Counted from the first letter of the stretch, positions 10,918-20,841 are shown. The stretch is DNA of 64,000 nucleotides from Aeromicrobium sp. IC_218 (GCF_004336805.1 NZ_SJXM01000009.1:1-64000); one strand, 5' to 3'. Numbers and translations are program-made. The notes: generated from the letters alone by a model not told the origin.

Positions 10918-11837
10918 GCACGCTGGCCCGCGCGGTCGCGGACTACCTGAGCCACCTCTCGGTGGAGCGCGGCCTGGCCGCCAACACCATCGCGTCCTAC
11001 CGGCGCGACCTGAGCCGCTACACGGCTCACCTGGACGCCCAGGGGGTCGGCGACCCCGCTGACGTCACCGAGGCGCACGTGCTGGGCTTCCTGGCCGCGC
11101 TGCGCACCGGCGACGACGACCACGCGCCGCTCGGGCCGGCCAGCACCGCCCGGACGATCGTCGGCGTGCGCGGCTTCCACAAGTTCTTGCTGCGCGAGGG
11201 CGTCGTCACCGTCGACGTCACCGCCGCGGTCAAGCCGCCGGCGCCGGTCAAGCGGCTCCCGAAGGCGCTGCCGCTGTCGGACGTCGAGGCGATCCTCGAG
11301 GCGGCCGGGGCACCCGGCACCGTGCTCGCCGCCCGCGACCGCGCGCTGCTCGAGGTGCTGTACGGCACCGGTGCGCGCATCTCCGAGGCGGTCGGCCTGG
11401 ACATCGACGACCTCGACCTCGAGGACGGCTCGGTGCTGCTGCGCGGCAAGGGCGGCAAGCAGCGCATCGTCCCGCTCGGCTCGTACGCGCTCACCGCCCT
11501 CGGCGACTACCTCACGGCGTCCCGCCCGGCGCTCGTGCGCGCCGGTGCCCACACCCCGGCGGTGTTCCTCAACGCGCGCGGCGGGCGGTTGTCGCGGCAG
11601 AGCGCCTGGGCGGTGCTGAGCCGGGCCGCTCGCGCCGCCGGCGTCACCGCGGAGGTGTCCCCGCACACGCTGCGGCACTCGTTCGCGACCCACCTGCTCG
11701 ACGGGGGAGCGGACGTCCGCGTCGTCCAGGACCTGCTCGGCCACGCCTCGGTGACGACCACGCAGATCTACACGCTGGTGACCGTCGACCGGCTCCGCGA
11801 GGTTTACGCGACGGCTCACCCAAGGGCGCGACGCTGA
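10914..11837 (+). CDS. xerD: Tyrosine recombinase XerD
   Basis: A 307-residue site-specific recombinase that resolves chromosome dimers at dif together with XerC. The N-terminal SAM-like core-binding domain spans residues 1-105. Catalytic residues are visible: Arg155 (TGARISEA), His251 and Arg254 (HTLRH), His277 (LLGH) and the nucleophile Tyr286 (TTQIYT). Its position in the NUDIX-xerD-parA-scpA cluster identifies it as the housekeeping enzyme and not a phage integrase. GTG 10914 overlaps the upstream stop. Confidence 0.95.
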
Positions 11838-11841
11838 GTTG

Positions 11842-11847
11842 TAGAGT
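11842..11847 (+). promoter_or_regulatory. Putative -10 element for the parA-scpAB operon
   Basis: TAGAGT fits the TANNNT consensus and lies just downstream of the xerD stop. A GAAGGA Shine-Dalgarno and ATG 11884 follow at appropriate distances. No clear -35 element. Confidence 0.45.
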
Positions 11848-11883
11848 GACGCGAAACCTCCGCCCGCGACCCGAAGGACGTGC

Positions 11884-12729
11884 ATGACTCAGGAGCTGGG
11901 ACCCACCGGGCGGCCGTTGCCGTCGTTCCCGGAGCCCTCGCCTCCGACGCCGGGCAAGGCGACGATCATCGCGATGTGCAACCAGAAGGGTGGCGTCGGC
12001 AAGACGACGACCACCATCAACCTGGGCGCCGCGCTGGTCGAGGACGGACGCAAGGTGCTGCTCGTCGACTTCGACCCGCAGGGCTCGATGACCGTCGGCC
12101 TGGGCTTCAACGCCCACGAGCTGGACCTGAGCATCTACCACGCGCTCATGGACCGCGACGTGAAGCTCGAGGACGTCCGGCTCAAGACGACGGTGCCGAA
12201 CCTGGACCTGGTGCCGGCCAACATCGACCTGTCGGCCGCCGAGATGCGCCTGGTCAGCGAGGTCGGCCGCGAGCAGGCGCTGCTGCGCGTGCTCCGTGAC
12301 GCCCGTGACGAGTACGACGTCATCCTCATCGACTGCCAGCCGTCGCTGGGCCTGCTGACCGTCAACGCCCTCACCGCCTCCGACGGCGTCATCATCCCGC
12401 TGGAGTGCGAGTACTTCGCGCTGCGCGGCGTGGCGCTGCTCAAGGAGACGATCGAGAAGGTGCGCGAGCGTACCAACCCCGACCTGGAGATCATCGGCCT
12501 GCTCGGCACGATGTACGACGGCCGGACGCTGCACGGCCGCGAGGTGCTGCAGACGCTCGTCCAGGGCTGGGGCGACGCGGTCTTCCACACGGTGATCCGC
12601 CGCACGGTGAAGTTCTCCGACTCGACCGTCGCCGGCGAGCCGATCACCGAGTACGCCTCGAAGTCGCCGGGTGCCGACGCGTACCGCCAGCTCGCCCGGG
12701 AGGTGCTGGTCCGGTGCCCCGCCGCGTGA
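11884..12729 (+). CDS. ParA/Soj-family ATPase
   Basis: A 281-residue deviant Walker ATPase. KGGVGKTTT lies at residues 35-43, and VLLVDFDPQGS and VILIDCQPSLGLL carry the remaining nucleotide-binding motifs. A 25-residue proline-rich N-terminal extension precedes the fold. Location directly before scpA and scpB matches the Rv1708-type ParA-like protein rather than the oriC-linked ParA, so a role in chromosome organisation alongside ScpAB is the best inference. No parB is adjacent. Confidence 0.9.
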   Translation: MTQELGPTGRPLPSFPEPSPPTPGKATIIAMCNQKGGVGKTTTTINLGAALVEDGRKVLLVDFDPQGSMTVGLGFNAHELDLSIYHALMDRDVKLEDVRLKTTVPNLDLVPANIDLSAAEMRLVSEVGREQALLRVLRDARDEYDVILIDCQPSLGLLTVNALTASDGVIIPLECEYFALRGVALLKETIEKVRERTNPDLEIIGLLGTMYDGRTLHGREVLQTLVQGWGDAVFHTVIRRTVKFSDSTVAGEPITEYASKSPGADAYRQLAREVLVRCPAA

Positions 12730-13052
12730 GCATGCCGGGCGCCGACGAGCTCTTCCGCCCGACGACGCCCAAGCCACGCGACGGTGCTGCGCCGGCCGAG
12801 CCCGAGGCCGCCCCGGAGCCGGCCGCCCCGGCCCGCACCAGCGGACGGGTCAAGCACGACGAGAAGATGACGGTCTACGTCACGTCCGCCGAGCTGCTCG
12901 AGATCGAGCAGGCGCGGCTGCGGCTGCGCTCCGAGCTCGGCCGCACCGTCGACCGCGGCCGGCTCGTGCGGGCCGCGCTCGCCGTCGCGCTGCGCGACCT
13001 CGACGCCCGCGGCCTGGGCAGCGACGTCGCCCGAGAGCTGGACGAGCGATGA
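12726..13052 (+). CDS. Small helical protein between ParA-like ATPase and ScpA
   Basis: A 108-residue protein with a proline/alanine/glutamate-rich, probably disordered first 45 residues. The C-terminal part is helical, with VKHDEKMTVYVTSAEL followed by a helix-rich segment that resembles ribbon-helix-helix or partner proteins of ParA-type ATPases. It overlaps both neighbours by 4 bases. A role as accessory to the ParA-like ATPase is inference from position. An in-frame ATG at 12732 is an alternative start. Confidence 0.75.
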   Translation: MSMPGADELFRPTTPKPRDGAAPAEPEAAPEPAAPARTSGRVKHDEKMTVYVTSAELLEIEQARLRLRSELGRTVDRGRLVRAALAVALRDLDARGLGSDVARELDER

Positions 13053-13951
13053 GCACCGCCGGGCCCGCGACGCAGGCGCCCGGTGCCGACGAGACCGCGC
13101 CCACCTCGGGGTTCTCGGTCGTCCTGGACTCCTTCGAGGGTCCCTTCGACCTGCTGCTGCAGCTCATCTCGCGGCACAAGCTGGACATCACCGAGGTGTC
13201 GCTGGCCACGGTGACGAGCGAGTTCATCACCTACATCAAGCAGATGGACGGCGACCTGGAGGAGACGACGCAGTTCCTGGTCGTCGCGGCCACGCTGCTC
13301 GACCTCAAGGCCGCGCGCCTGCTCCCGCAGGGCGACGTGGACGACGAGGAGGACCTCGCGCTGCTCGAGGCGCGTGACCTGCTGTTCGCCCGCCTGCTGC
13401 AGTACCGCGCGTTCAAGCAGGTCGCCGGCGTCATGGCCGAGCGGCTGGCCACGCAGGGCCGTCGCTACCCGCGCTCGGTCGGCCTGGAGCCGCGCTTCGC
13501 GTCGCTGCTGCCCGAGGTGCTGCTCACCGTCGGGCCCGACGACCTGGCGCAGCTCGCGGCCCGCGCCATGGAGCCCAAGCAGGCGCCGGTCATCTCGCTG
13601 GCCCACCTGCACGCGCCGAGCGTGAGCGTCCGCGAGCAGGCCCACCTGCTCGTCGACCGGCTGCGCCGTGAGCAGCAGACGACGTTCCGCGCGCTCGTGG
13701 CCGACGCGCCGGACGTGATCACCCGCGTGGCGCGGTTCCTGGCCGTGCTGGAGCTGTTCCGCGAGGGGGCGCTGTCGTTCGACCAGGCCACCCCGCTGGG
13801 CGACCTGCACCTGCGCTGGACCGGCTCGGACGAGGGCGACATCGACGTCGGCGACGAGTTCGACGTCCCGGCCGGCACCGAGGTGGAGCCCGGCGACACG
13901 TACCCGCTGCCCGAGGACGCCGATAGCGTCCCGACCGAGGAAGACCGATGA
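13049..13951 (+). CDS. scpA: Segregation and condensation protein A
   Basis: A 300-residue kleisin that bridges the SMC heads with ScpB. The N-terminal helical domain has FSVVLDSFEGPFDLLLQLIS and LDITEVSLATVTSEF, a highly conserved ScpA signature. The C-terminal winged-helix region has FLAVLELFREGALSFDQ. A 60-residue acidic tail ends the protein. ATG 13049 overlaps the upstream stop, and the scpB start lies in the last codons. Confidence 0.95.
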   Translation: MSTAGPATQAPGADETAPTSGFSVVLDSFEGPFDLLLQLISRHKLDITEVSLATVTSEFITYIKQMDGDLEETTQFLVVAATLLDLKAARLLPQGDVDDEEDLALLEARDLLFARLLQYRAFKQVAGVMAERLATQGRRYPRSVGLEPRFASLLPEVLLTVGPDDLAQLAARAMEPKQAPVISLAHLHAPSVSVREQAHLLVDRLRREQQTTFRALVADAPDVITRVARFLAVLELFREGALSFDQATPLGDLHLRWTGSDEGDIDVGDEFDVPAGTEVEPGDTYPLPEDADSVPTEEDR

Positions 13952-14652
13952 GCGACACGACTCCCGACACCGCGGCCGAGGCGACCCTGCCGCTGCAGGG
14001 CACCGACGAGCTCGAGCTCGGGCTGCTCGACCTCGAGCCCGCCCTGGAGGCGGTGCTCATGGTCGCCGACCAGGCGCTCGACCACCTCACGCTGGCGCAG
14101 GCCGTCGGCCACCCGCCGGCCGACGTCGAGCAGGCGCTCGCCCGTCTGGCCGCCGAGTACGACGAGCAGGGCCGCGGCTTCGAGCTGCGCCGCGTCGCGG
14201 GCGGCTGGCGCTTCTACACGCGTGAGGCGTTCGCGCCGGCGGTCGAGCGCTTCGTGCTCGACGGCCAGCAGGCCCGGCTCACCCAGGCGGCGCTGGAGAC
14301 GATGGCCGTCGTGGCCTACCGCCAGCCGGTGAGCCGCTCGCGCGTCTCGGCGATCCGCGGCGTCAACGTCGACGGCGTCATGCGCACCCTGGTGACGCGC
14401 GGCTTCGTCGAGGAGGTCGGGAACGACCCCGAGACCGGCGCGGTGCTGTACGGCACGTCGGCGTACTTCCTCGAGCGCATGGGGCTGGACAGCCTCGACG
14501 AGCTGCCCGAGCTGGCGCCGTACCTGCCCGAGATGGACGACATGGAGGACGAGCTCAGCGCGCTGGCCGCGCCCGCCCCGGCGGCACCCGCCGAGGCCGC
14601 GGACGCGCAGGCGCCCGGGCTCGACGACGCACCGGAGGGTGAGAAGCAGTGA
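13948..14652 (+). CDS. scpB: Segregation and condensation protein B
   Basis: A 234-residue protein with two winged-helix domains: LEAVLMVADQALDHLTLAQA and later TQAALETMAVVAYRQPVSRSRVS split across the second domain. It partners ScpA and SMC in chromosome condensation. Both ends carry low-complexity acidic tails. Overlapping start and stop codons tie it to scpA and to the downstream pseudouridine synthase gene. Confidence 0.95.
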   Translation: MSDTTPDTAAEATLPLQGTDELELGLLDLEPALEAVLMVADQALDHLTLAQAVGHPPADVEQALARLAAEYDEQGRGFELRRVAGGWRFYTREAFAPAVERFVLDGQQARLTQAALETMAVVAYRQPVSRSRVSAIRGVNVDGVMRTLVTRGFVEEVGNDPETGAVLYGTSAYFLERMGLDSLDELPELAPYLPEMDDMEDELSALAAPAPAAPAEAADAQAPGLDDAPEGEKQ

Positions 14653-15395
14653 CCGAGGGGACCGAGGGCGCCGAGGGCGTCCGGCTGCAGAAGTACCTGG
14701 CGCAGTCCGGGGTCGCGAGCCGGCGCAAGTGCGAGGAGCTGATGCTCGAGGGCCGCGTGGAGGTCGACGGCGAGGTCGTCACCCTCATGGGCACCCGCAT
14801 CGACCCGGCCACGGCCATCGTCCGGGTCGACGGCAAGCGCCTGCTGCCGCCCACCGAGCACACCTACCTGGTGCTGAACAAGCCGCGTGGCGTCGTGACG
14901 TCCATGGCCGACGAGCGCGGGCGTCCCGACCTGGCCGGCGTGCTGAAGGGCCGCGAGGAGCGGCTGTTCCACGTCGGGCGGCTCGACACCGACACGTCCG
15001 GGCTGCTGCTGCTCACCAACGACGGCGAGGCCGCCCACCGGCTGGCCCACCCGTCGTACGAGGTGACCAAGACCTACGTCGCCCTCGTCGAGGGACGCAT
15101 GAAGGACGCCGCGGGCCGTCGCCTGGTCGACGGGATCGAGCTCGAGGACGGCCCGGCGAAGGCCGACCGGTTCACCGTCCGCGACCGCCAGGACGACCGC
15201 ACGCTCGTCGAGCTGGACGTGCACATCGGCCGCAACCGCATCGTGCGGCGCATGCTCGCCGAGGTCGGCCACCCGGTGCGCGAGCTGACCCGCACCGCGT
15301 TCGGCCCGGTGCGGCTCGGACAGCTGCGGCCGGGCGCGACGCGCGACCTCACCGCCGAGGAGCGCGGGGAGCTCTTCGATAGCGTGGGCCTGTGA
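14649..15395 (+). CDS. 23S rRNA pseudouridine synthase, RluB/RsuA family
   Basis: A 248-residue enzyme with an N-terminal S4 domain (RLQKYLAQSGVASRRKCEEL) and the catalytic motif GRLDTDTSG, in which Asp113 is the expected nucleophile. LVLNKPRGVVTS and RIVRRMLAEVGHPV are typical of the RsuA/RluB/RluE/RluF family. The usual substrate for the ScpB-linked member is 23S rRNA U2605, which is inferred from family and position. GTG 14649 overlaps the scpB stop. Confidence 0.9.
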   Translation: MTEGTEGAEGVRLQKYLAQSGVASRRKCEELMLEGRVEVDGEVVTLMGTRIDPATAIVRVDGKRLLPPTEHTYLVLNKPRGVVTSMADERGRPDLAGVLKGREERLFHVGRLDTDTSGLLLLTNDGEAAHRLAHPSYEVTKTYVALVEGRMKDAAGRRLVDGIELEDGPAKADRFTVRDRQDDRTLVELDVHIGRNRIVRRMLAEVGHPVRELTRTAFGPVRLGQLRPGATRDLTAEERGELFDSVGL

Positions 15396-15442
15396 ACGAG
15401 CGCAGCGAGAGAACGATGAGGATTCTCGCCGGCGCGCGTCCG

Positions 15443-15448
15443 TACCCT
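15443..15448 (+). promoter_or_regulatory. Putative -10 element for tyrA
   Basis: TACCCT in the 76-bp gap before the prephenate dehydrogenase gene fits TANNNT, with a start site expected near 15455 and a GGAGG Shine-Dalgarno before GTG 15472. Confidence 0.4.
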
Positions 15449-15471
15449 GTTCTTCCGACGGAGGCTCGCCG

Positions 15472-16539
15472 GTGAGCCAGAGCGTGCCTGAACCCGTTCT
15501 CGTCGTGGGGTGCGGGCTCATCGGCACCTCGGTGGCGCTCGCCCTGCGCGGGCGCGGCGTCGAGGTCGTCCTGGCCGACGCGTCCGAGAAGCACCTGGAG
15601 CAGGCCGTCGCGCTCGGCGCGGGCGTGCCCGTCGACGAAGCGGTCGTGCCGGGACTCGTCGTGGTCGCCGTGCCCCCGGCCGTGGCGCCCGGCGTCGTCA
15701 CCGACGCCCTGGCCCGCTGGCCCGAGGCGCTGGTCACCGACGTCACCAGCGTGAAGTCGCTCCTGCAGCAGACCCTGGCCGACGTGCCCGGTGCCGAGCG
15801 CTACGCGGGCGGGCACCCCATGGCCGGCAGCGAGCGCAGCGGCCCGACCGCGGCGTCCGCGCAGCTGTTCGAGGGGCGTCCGTGGGCGGTCACGCCCACC
15901 ACGCAGACGCTGCCCGGCGCCCTGGACGCCGTGGTCGACCTGGCCCTGAACCTGGGCGCCGTGCCGATCATCATGGACGCCTCGGCGCACGACCGGGCCG
16001 TCGCGGTCGTCTCGCACGTGCCCCAGGTGATGTCGACGCTCACCGCCGCTCGGCTCAACGACGCGGCCGAGAACCACCTCGCGCTGTCGGGCCCGGGCCT
16101 GCGCGACGTCACCCGCATCGCCGGCAGCGACATGAGCCTGTGGATCGACATCCTCAGCAACAACGCCCGCGACGTCGGCGCCGTGCTCAAGGACGTCCGC
16201 GCCGACCTCGACCGCGTCATCGCGGCGCTCGACGTCGCCGACGGCGACACGCTGGGCGAGGTGCTGGAGTCCGGCCGTCAAGGCACCCGGCTCATCCCGG
16301 GCAAGCACGGCGACGCGCCGTCGACCCTGGACACCGTCCGGGTGCAGGTCGCCGACCGCCCCGGCGAGCTGTCGCGCCTCATGACCGACACGGGACAGTC
16401 GGGGGTCAACATCGAGGACCTCCGGCTGGACCACGACCTGGGACGTCCCGTGGGCCTCGCCGAGATCGCGGTCGCGCCGGGTCTCGGGGACGTCCTGGTC
16501 GCCGCGCTCGCCGAGCGCGGCTGGATCGCATACCGATAG
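15472..16539 (+). CDS. tyrA: Prephenate dehydrogenase with ACT domain
   Basis: A 355-residue NAD(P)-dependent dehydrogenase of tyrosine biosynthesis. The Rossmann motif GCGLIG is at residues 13-18, and GGHPMAGSERSGP is the family hallmark around the catalytic His. The C-terminal 75 residues form an ACT-like domain (VQVADRPGELSRLMTDTGQ), which suggests feedback control by an amino acid, most likely tyrosine. GTG start supported by GGAGG. It is followed after 10 bp by cmk. Confidence 0.92.
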   Translation: MSQSVPEPVLVVGCGLIGTSVALALRGRGVEVVLADASEKHLEQAVALGAGVPVDEAVVPGLVVVAVPPAVAPGVVTDALARWPEALVTDVTSVKSLLQQTLADVPGAERYAGGHPMAGSERSGPTAASAQLFEGRPWAVTPTTQTLPGALDAVVDLALNLGAVPIIMDASAHDRAVAVVSHVPQVMSTLTAARLNDAAENHLALSGPGLRDVTRIAGSDMSLWIDILSNNARDVGAVLKDVRADLDRVIAALDVADGDTLGEVLESGRQGTRLIPGKHGDAPSTLDTVRVQVADRPGELSRLMTDTGQSGVNIEDLRLDHDLGRPVGLAEIAVAPGLGDVLVAALAERGWIAYR

Positions 16540-16549
16540 GAACCGCTGC

Positions 16550-17197
16550 ATGACCTTGGTGATCGCCCTCGACGGACCCTCCGGGTCGGGCAAGTCCAGC
16601 ACGTCCCGCGCCGTCGCGGCGCGGCTCGGCCTGGACTACCTCGACACCGGCGCGATGTACCGCGCCGTGACCTGGGCGGTGCTCGAGCGCGGCGCCGACC
16701 CGCACGACCCCGAGGCGGTGGCACGCGTCGCGGCGACGATCAGCATCGAGCCCGGCACCGACCCGCTCAAGCCGGCCATCGCGGTCGACGGCGTCGACGT
16801 CAGCGAGCCGATCCGCTCCGACGCGGTCAACGCCGCGGTGAGCCCCGTGGCCACCGTGCCGGACGTGCGCACCCGCATGGTCGGGCTGCAGCGCAGCATC
16901 ATCGCCGCGTCCGAGGGCATCGTCGTGGAGGGTCGCGACATCGCGTCCACCGTGGCGCCGGACGCGCAGGTGAAGGTGTACCTGGTCGCCGACCCGGCCG
17001 CGCGCGCCGCCCGCCGCGCCGCCGAGGAGGGGCACGCGGACGCCGAGGCGACCAAGGCGTCGCTGCTGGCCCGCGACCGCATCGACTCCAGCCGCGAGAC
17101 GTCCCCGCTGGTGCGGGCCGATGGCGCGGTCGAGGTCGACAGCACGTTCCTCACCCTCGACGAGGTCGTCGACCGCGTCGTCGCGATGGTGCCGTGA
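16550..17197 (+). CDS. cmk: Cytidylate kinase
   Basis: A 215-residue kinase that phosphorylates CMP and dCMP. P-loop GPSGSGKSS lies at residues 9-17, LDYLDTGAMYRAVTW is the CMP-binding segment, and VVEGRDIASTVAPDA is a conserved Cmk motif. Length and motifs are normal. The stop overlaps the acyltransferase start, placing cmk, the acyltransferase and der in one operon. Confidence 0.96.
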   Translation: MTLVIALDGPSGSGKSSTSRAVAARLGLDYLDTGAMYRAVTWAVLERGADPHDPEAVARVAATISIEPGTDPLKPAIAVDGVDVSEPIRSDAVNAAVSPVATVPDVRTRMVGLQRSIIAASEGIVVEGRDIASTVAPDAQVKVYLVADPAARAARRAAEEGHADAEATKASLLARDRIDSSRETSPLVRADGAVEVDSTFLTLDEVVDRVVAMVP

Positions 17198-17901
17198 TGA
17201 CGGACTCGGGGGAGAAGACGTACAGCGCGCCCGGCCACGCCGGGCTCACGGTGCTGCGCGCGACGGTCGGACGCTGGCTGGGCTCGCGCTACGACCTGCA
17301 CCAGCACGGCACCGAGCACGTGCCGGCCGACGGACCGGTGATCTTCGCGGCCAACCACTCCGGCTGGCTGGACGGCCCGCTGCTCATCGCGTGCACGCCG
17401 CGCCCGGCGCACGCGCTGGTCAAGGCCGAGCAGTTCGAGGGTCGCAGCGGCGCGCTGCTGCGCCTGGCCGGGCAGATCAGCGTCCGTCGTGACGAGAACG
17501 ACGCCGCCGCCGTGCGCAAGGCGGTCGCCGCGCTCGAGGCGCAGCACGCCGTGGCCGTGTTCCCGGAGGGGACGCGCGGCGCCGGCGACGTGGCCCACGT
17601 CAAGGACGGCATGGCCTACCTGGCCCTGGTCACCGGCGCCCCGGTCGTCCCCGTCGCCATCTTCGGCACCCGTCAGGCCGGTCAGCCGGGCGACGCGAAG
17701 CCGGACAAGGGCGCGCGCATCGAGCTGTTCTACGGCCGGCCGATCGCCGTCGAACGACGCCCGTGGCCGCGCGCTCGGGGTGAGGTGCGTACGCTTGCGG
17801 GGCGGCTCCAGCAGGAGCTGCGCGTACACGTCGAGAAGTCCGCAGAGGTCAGCGAGGTCGCGCTGCCCGGACCTTTGCCCCCAGGAGACACCCATGTATG
17901 A
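17194..17901 (+). CDS. 1-acyl-sn-glycerol-3-phosphate acyltransferase (PlsC family)
   Basis: A 235-residue lysophospholipid acyltransferase-like protein. The catalytic HX4D box is NHSGWLD (His55, Asp60), and FPEGTRG is the glycerophosphate-binding block III. It probably acylates lysophosphatidic acid at the membrane. The start may be GTG 17194 or ATG 17197, both next to the cmk stop. Its stop lies inside the first codons of der. Confidence 0.9.
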   Translation: MMTDSGEKTYSAPGHAGLTVLRATVGRWLGSRYDLHQHGTEHVPADGPVIFAANHSGWLDGPLLIACTPRPAHALVKAEQFEGRSGALLRLAGQISVRRDENDAAAVRKAVAALEAQHAVAVFPEGTRGAGDVAHVKDGMAYLALVTGAPVVPVAIFGTRQAGQPGDAKPDKGARIELFYGRPIAVERRPWPRARGEVRTLAGRLQQELRVHVEKSAEVSEVALPGPLPPGDTHV

Positions 17902-19216
17902 CCAACTGCCCGTTCTCGCCGTCATCGGCCGGCCGAACGTGGGCAAGTCCACGCTGGTCAACCGCATCATCGGCCGGCGCGAGGCGGTCGTCGAGGACGT
18001 CCCCGGCGTCACGCGTGACCGGGTCGCCTACGAGGCGACCTGGAACGGACGCGAGTTCACCGTCGTCGACACCGGCGGCTGGGACCCCGACGCCCGCGGC
18101 ATGGCCGAGCTGATCGCCGCCCAGGCCGAGCTGGCCATCGCGGCCGCGGACGCGGTGCTGTTCGTCGTCGACGCCAACGTCGGCATCACCGACGCCGACG
18201 AGGCCGTCGTCCGCATCCTGCGCGCGGCCAAGAAGCCGGTGCTGCTCGCGGCCAACAAGGTCGACGACCAGCGCGCGGAGAACGAGTCGTCCTCGCTGTG
18301 GGCCCTGGGCCTCGGCCAGCCCTACCCGGTCTCGGCGCTGCACGGACGCGGCTCGGGCGACCTGCTCGACGCCGTGCTCGACGCGCTGCCCGAGGCGCCG
18401 CCGGAGGACTTCGACAAGATCGAGGGCCCGCGCCGCGTCGCCATCGTCGGCAAGCCGAACGTCGGCAAGTCCAGCCTGCTGAACAAGCTGGCGGGGGAGA
18501 ACCGTGTCGTCGTCTCCGACGTCGCCGGCACCACCGTCGACCCGGTCGACGAGATCATCGAGCTCGGCGGCCGCGAGTGGCACTTCATCGACACCGCCGG
18601 AGTGCGCCGCCGGGTCAAGGAGGCGTCGGGCCACGAGTACTACGCGAGCCTGCGCACCAACACCGCGATCGACCGCGCCGAGGTGGCGGTCATGGTGGTG
18701 GACGCGAGCGAGCCGCTCTCGGACCAGGACCTGCGCATCATCAACACGATCCGCGAGGCCGGCCGCGCGCTGGTGCTGGCGTTCAACAAGTGGGACCTCG
18801 TCGACGAGGAGCGCCGCTACTACCTGGACCGTGAGATCGAGCGCGACCTCGTCCAGGTGCCGTGGGCGCCGCGCATCAACGTCGCGGCCCGCACCGGCTG
18901 GCACGTCGACCGGCTCGTCCGGGCGCTGGACGCCGCGATCGAGGGCTGGGAGACGCGCGTCCCGACCGGCCAGCTGAACGCGTTCCTGGGCCGTCTGGTC
19001 GCCGAGCACCCGCACCCGATCCGTGGCGGCAAGCAGGCCAAGATCATCTACGGCACGCAGGCGTCGACCGCGCCGCCGACGTTCGTGCTGTTCACGCGCG
19101 GCAAGCTCGAGGCGTCGTACCTGCGCTTCGTGGAGCGTCGCCTGCGCGAGGAGTTCGGCTTCGTCGGCTCGCCGATCCACATCCAGCAGCGTCCGCGCGA
19201 GACCCGCAAGCGATAG
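17894..19216 (+). CDS. der: Ribosome-associated GTPase Der (EngA)
   Basis: A 440-residue essential GTPase of 50S subunit assembly with two tandem G domains. The first P-loop is GRPNVGKS at residues 12-19 and the second GKPNVGKSS near residue 186. DTGGWD and DTAGVRR are the two switch-II regions, NKVDD and NKWDL the two base-specificity motifs, and a KH-like domain closes the protein. ATG 17894 has an AGGAGA Shine-Dalgarno; an ATG at 17898 is out of frame. Confidence 0.97.
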   Translation: MYDQLPVLAVIGRPNVGKSTLVNRIIGRREAVVEDVPGVTRDRVAYEATWNGREFTVVDTGGWDPDARGMAELIAAQAELAIAAADAVLFVVDANVGITDADEAVVRILRAAKKPVLLAANKVDDQRAENESSSLWALGLGQPYPVSALHGRGSGDLLDAVLDALPEAPPEDFDKIEGPRRVAIVGKPNVGKSSLLNKLAGENRVVVSDVAGTTVDPVDEIIELGGREWHFIDTAGVRRRVKEASGHEYYASLRTNTAIDRAEVAVMVVDASEPLSDQDLRIINTIREAGRALVLAFNKWDLVDEERRYYLDREIERDLVQVPWAPRINVAARTGWHVDRLVRALDAAIEGWETRVPTGQLNAFLGRLVAEHPHPIRGGKQAKIIYGTQASTAPPTFVLFTRGKLEASYLRFVERRLREEFGFVGSPIHIQQRPRETRKR

Positions 19217-19251
19217 GGGATCCCGCGTCGAGGACGTCCGGGGGAGTGCGG

Positions 19252-19257
19252 TAGGCT
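19252..19257 (+). promoter_or_regulatory. Putative -10 element for tRNA-Pro
   Basis: TAGGCT lies 14 bases before the mature tRNA 5' end, with a T-rich TTCTGG just downstream. It fits a TANNNT -10. The -35 region is weak. Confidence 0.45.
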
Positions 19258-19271
19258 TCTGGACGTTGTCA

Positions 19272-19345
<74 letters not shown>

Positions 19346-19351
19346 CAACGG

Positions 19352-19382
19352 AAGGGTCTCTCACCACCGGTGAGGGACCCTT
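19352..19382. terminator. Hairpin terminator after tRNA-Pro
   Basis: The stem AAGGGTCTCTCACC pairs with GGTGAGGGACCCTT (14 bp with one G-U pair) around a 3-base loop, 6 bases after the tRNA. Symmetry lets it also serve the convergent gene on the minus strand, which stops at 19477. Confidence 0.8.
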
Positions 19383-19476
19383 CGTCGTTGCCTCCTGCGT
19401 GGTTCGCCCGCTGCCCAGCCGCCTTCGCGAGCCTGGGGCGGACGGGCTGGTCGGCAAGGCGGAGGCAGGTCGGGTC

Positions 19477-20601
19477 TCAGTCGGCGTTGGCGGTGAATCG
19501 TATGGCCGTGTAGTCGCCCCGGGTGACGTCGATGGACGGGGTCGGCACCTGGGAGACGCTGGTTCCGGGGTACGGCACCGTCCCGGGCGTCCCGTCCTGG
19601 CGCACCACCCAGCAGCTGCCGGTGGCGTCCTGTCCGTCAGGGCCGGGGATGTTGCTCGAGTCGCAGACGGTGTAGAGCCCCGGCGGCACGTCGAATTGGA
19701 AAGACCCGTTGAAGAAGTCTGGTCGAGCAGCGAAGGCACCCACCAGCTTCAGCGCGCCAGGACGTCCCGCAAACGCCGAGACGGTGCGCTGGCCGCCATC
19801 GCCAGGGGCGAAGGTGACCGTGCCGCTGAGACGCTGGGAGCCGAGCACGGTCGAGGTGTTGGCGTAGGAACGGGAGAAGTTGCCGGCCTGGTCACGCTCG
19901 ATGACGAAGTAGTAGTAGGTGAGTCGGTTGAACCCAGGGTTACCCGGCCCGGGCCACCCTGCATCCTCGCTCCACGCCCGCGGGCCGATCTTGGTGTCGG
20001 TCCAGCTCTCGGTGCCGGCCGGAAGCCGGGCCGCCACCACCTCGCCTCCGGTGGTGGTCGGGTCGACGTTGCGTACGATCCGCACGTAGCCCATCCGGTC
20101 GGTGTGGTCGCCGGTCCACGTCAGCGTGACCTGTCCCGACCCATCGCCGATGGACGCCTTCGCCGTGAGACCGGTGACCGGGTTGGGCCGGGTGGTGTCG
20201 GGCCGCGTGCGGGTGGTGATCGTGATCCGCTTGGAGTAGACGCCGCGATGACGGATCCATACCGCGAACGTGTAGTACGTGTTCGCCACGAGGGGCGAGG
20301 TAGCAGCCGTGCGGGCGACGTGGCGGCCGTCCGTAGCCACGGCGTATCCCTTGCTGGGCGACGCCGCCGGGGTGCGTCCGGCGGTCAGGCGTACGACGCT
20401 GCCCGCACCAGGGCGGTAGAAGGCCGCCGGGACCGCGAACTGCACCGCCAGACGGTGGTCGGTGCGCTGCACGACCTTGAGGTGCGAAGCAGCGGGAGGC
20501 TTGGCCGCCGCCTGTGCCGGGGCACCCCCCGATGCCGCAGCGAGGACGAGTCCGCCGGCCACCATGGCCGTGACGAGCATTCCACTGATGAGGCGAGACA
20601 T
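19477..20601 (-). CDS. Secreted fibronectin type III domain protein
   Basis: A 374-residue exported protein. The signal peptide comprises MSRLIS, a hydrophobic core GMLVTAMVAGGLVLAAA and an APAQA cleavage site near residue 31. Residues 35-130 and 135-240 look like beta-sandwich fibronectin III modules, with NPVTGLTAKA and VTLTWTGDHTDRMGYVRIVR. The C-terminal 110 residues form a third beta-rich domain with a probable Cys pair (CDSSN and GSCWV). No catalytic motif is seen. A role in cell-surface or polysaccharide binding is a guess. A Shine-Dalgarno-like AAGGCAGGG precedes the ATG. Confidence 0.75.
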   Translation of the reverse strand: MSRLISGMLVTAMVAGGLVLAAASGGAPAQAAAKPPAASHLKVVQRTDHRLAVQFAVPAAFYRPGAGSVVRLTAGRTPAASPSKGYAVATDGRHVARTAATSPLVANTYYTFAVWIRHRGVYSKRITITTRTRPDTTRPNPVTGLTAKASIGDGSGQVTLTWTGDHTDRMGYVRIVRNVDPTTTGGEVVAARLPAGTESWTDTKIGPRAWSEDAGWPGPGNPGFNRLTYYYFVIERDQAGNFSRSYANTSTVLGSQRLSGTVTFAPGDGGQRTVSAFAGRPGALKLVGAFAARPDFFNGSFQFDVPPGLYTVCDSSNIPGPDGQDATGSCWVVRQDGTPGTVPYPGTSVSQVPTPSIDVTRGDYTAIRFTANAD

Positions 20602-20841
20602 AGGACCCTGCCTTCTGTGCTGTCCGCAACCAGACGAGATCGGACTCTAACTCCTTCCTCATGCCCTGACCAGCACGTGCGGGCCGCAGCACCTCACGGC
20701 GCGACGGGGGCGGACGCGCTCGGTCGAGGCATGAGCCGGGCCTGCGCCGGGCCGGCGCCAGCGGCATGCGGCGGGGGAGGGCAGGCCGGCGCGGGCGCGT
20801 CATGCGACGCCCCGCAAGGGCGGCCCTGACCCACCGCAGGC
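20602..20841. other. Intergenic region between the two secreted-protein genes
   Basis: This 240-bp gap holds the probable promoter of the fibronectin-type gene: a minus-strand TAGAGT at 20649-20644, about 43 bases before its ATG. The rest (20670-20840) is GC-rich with short inverted repeats such as CCGGGCCTGCGCCGGGCCGG and no ORF with coding character. Confidence 0.5.
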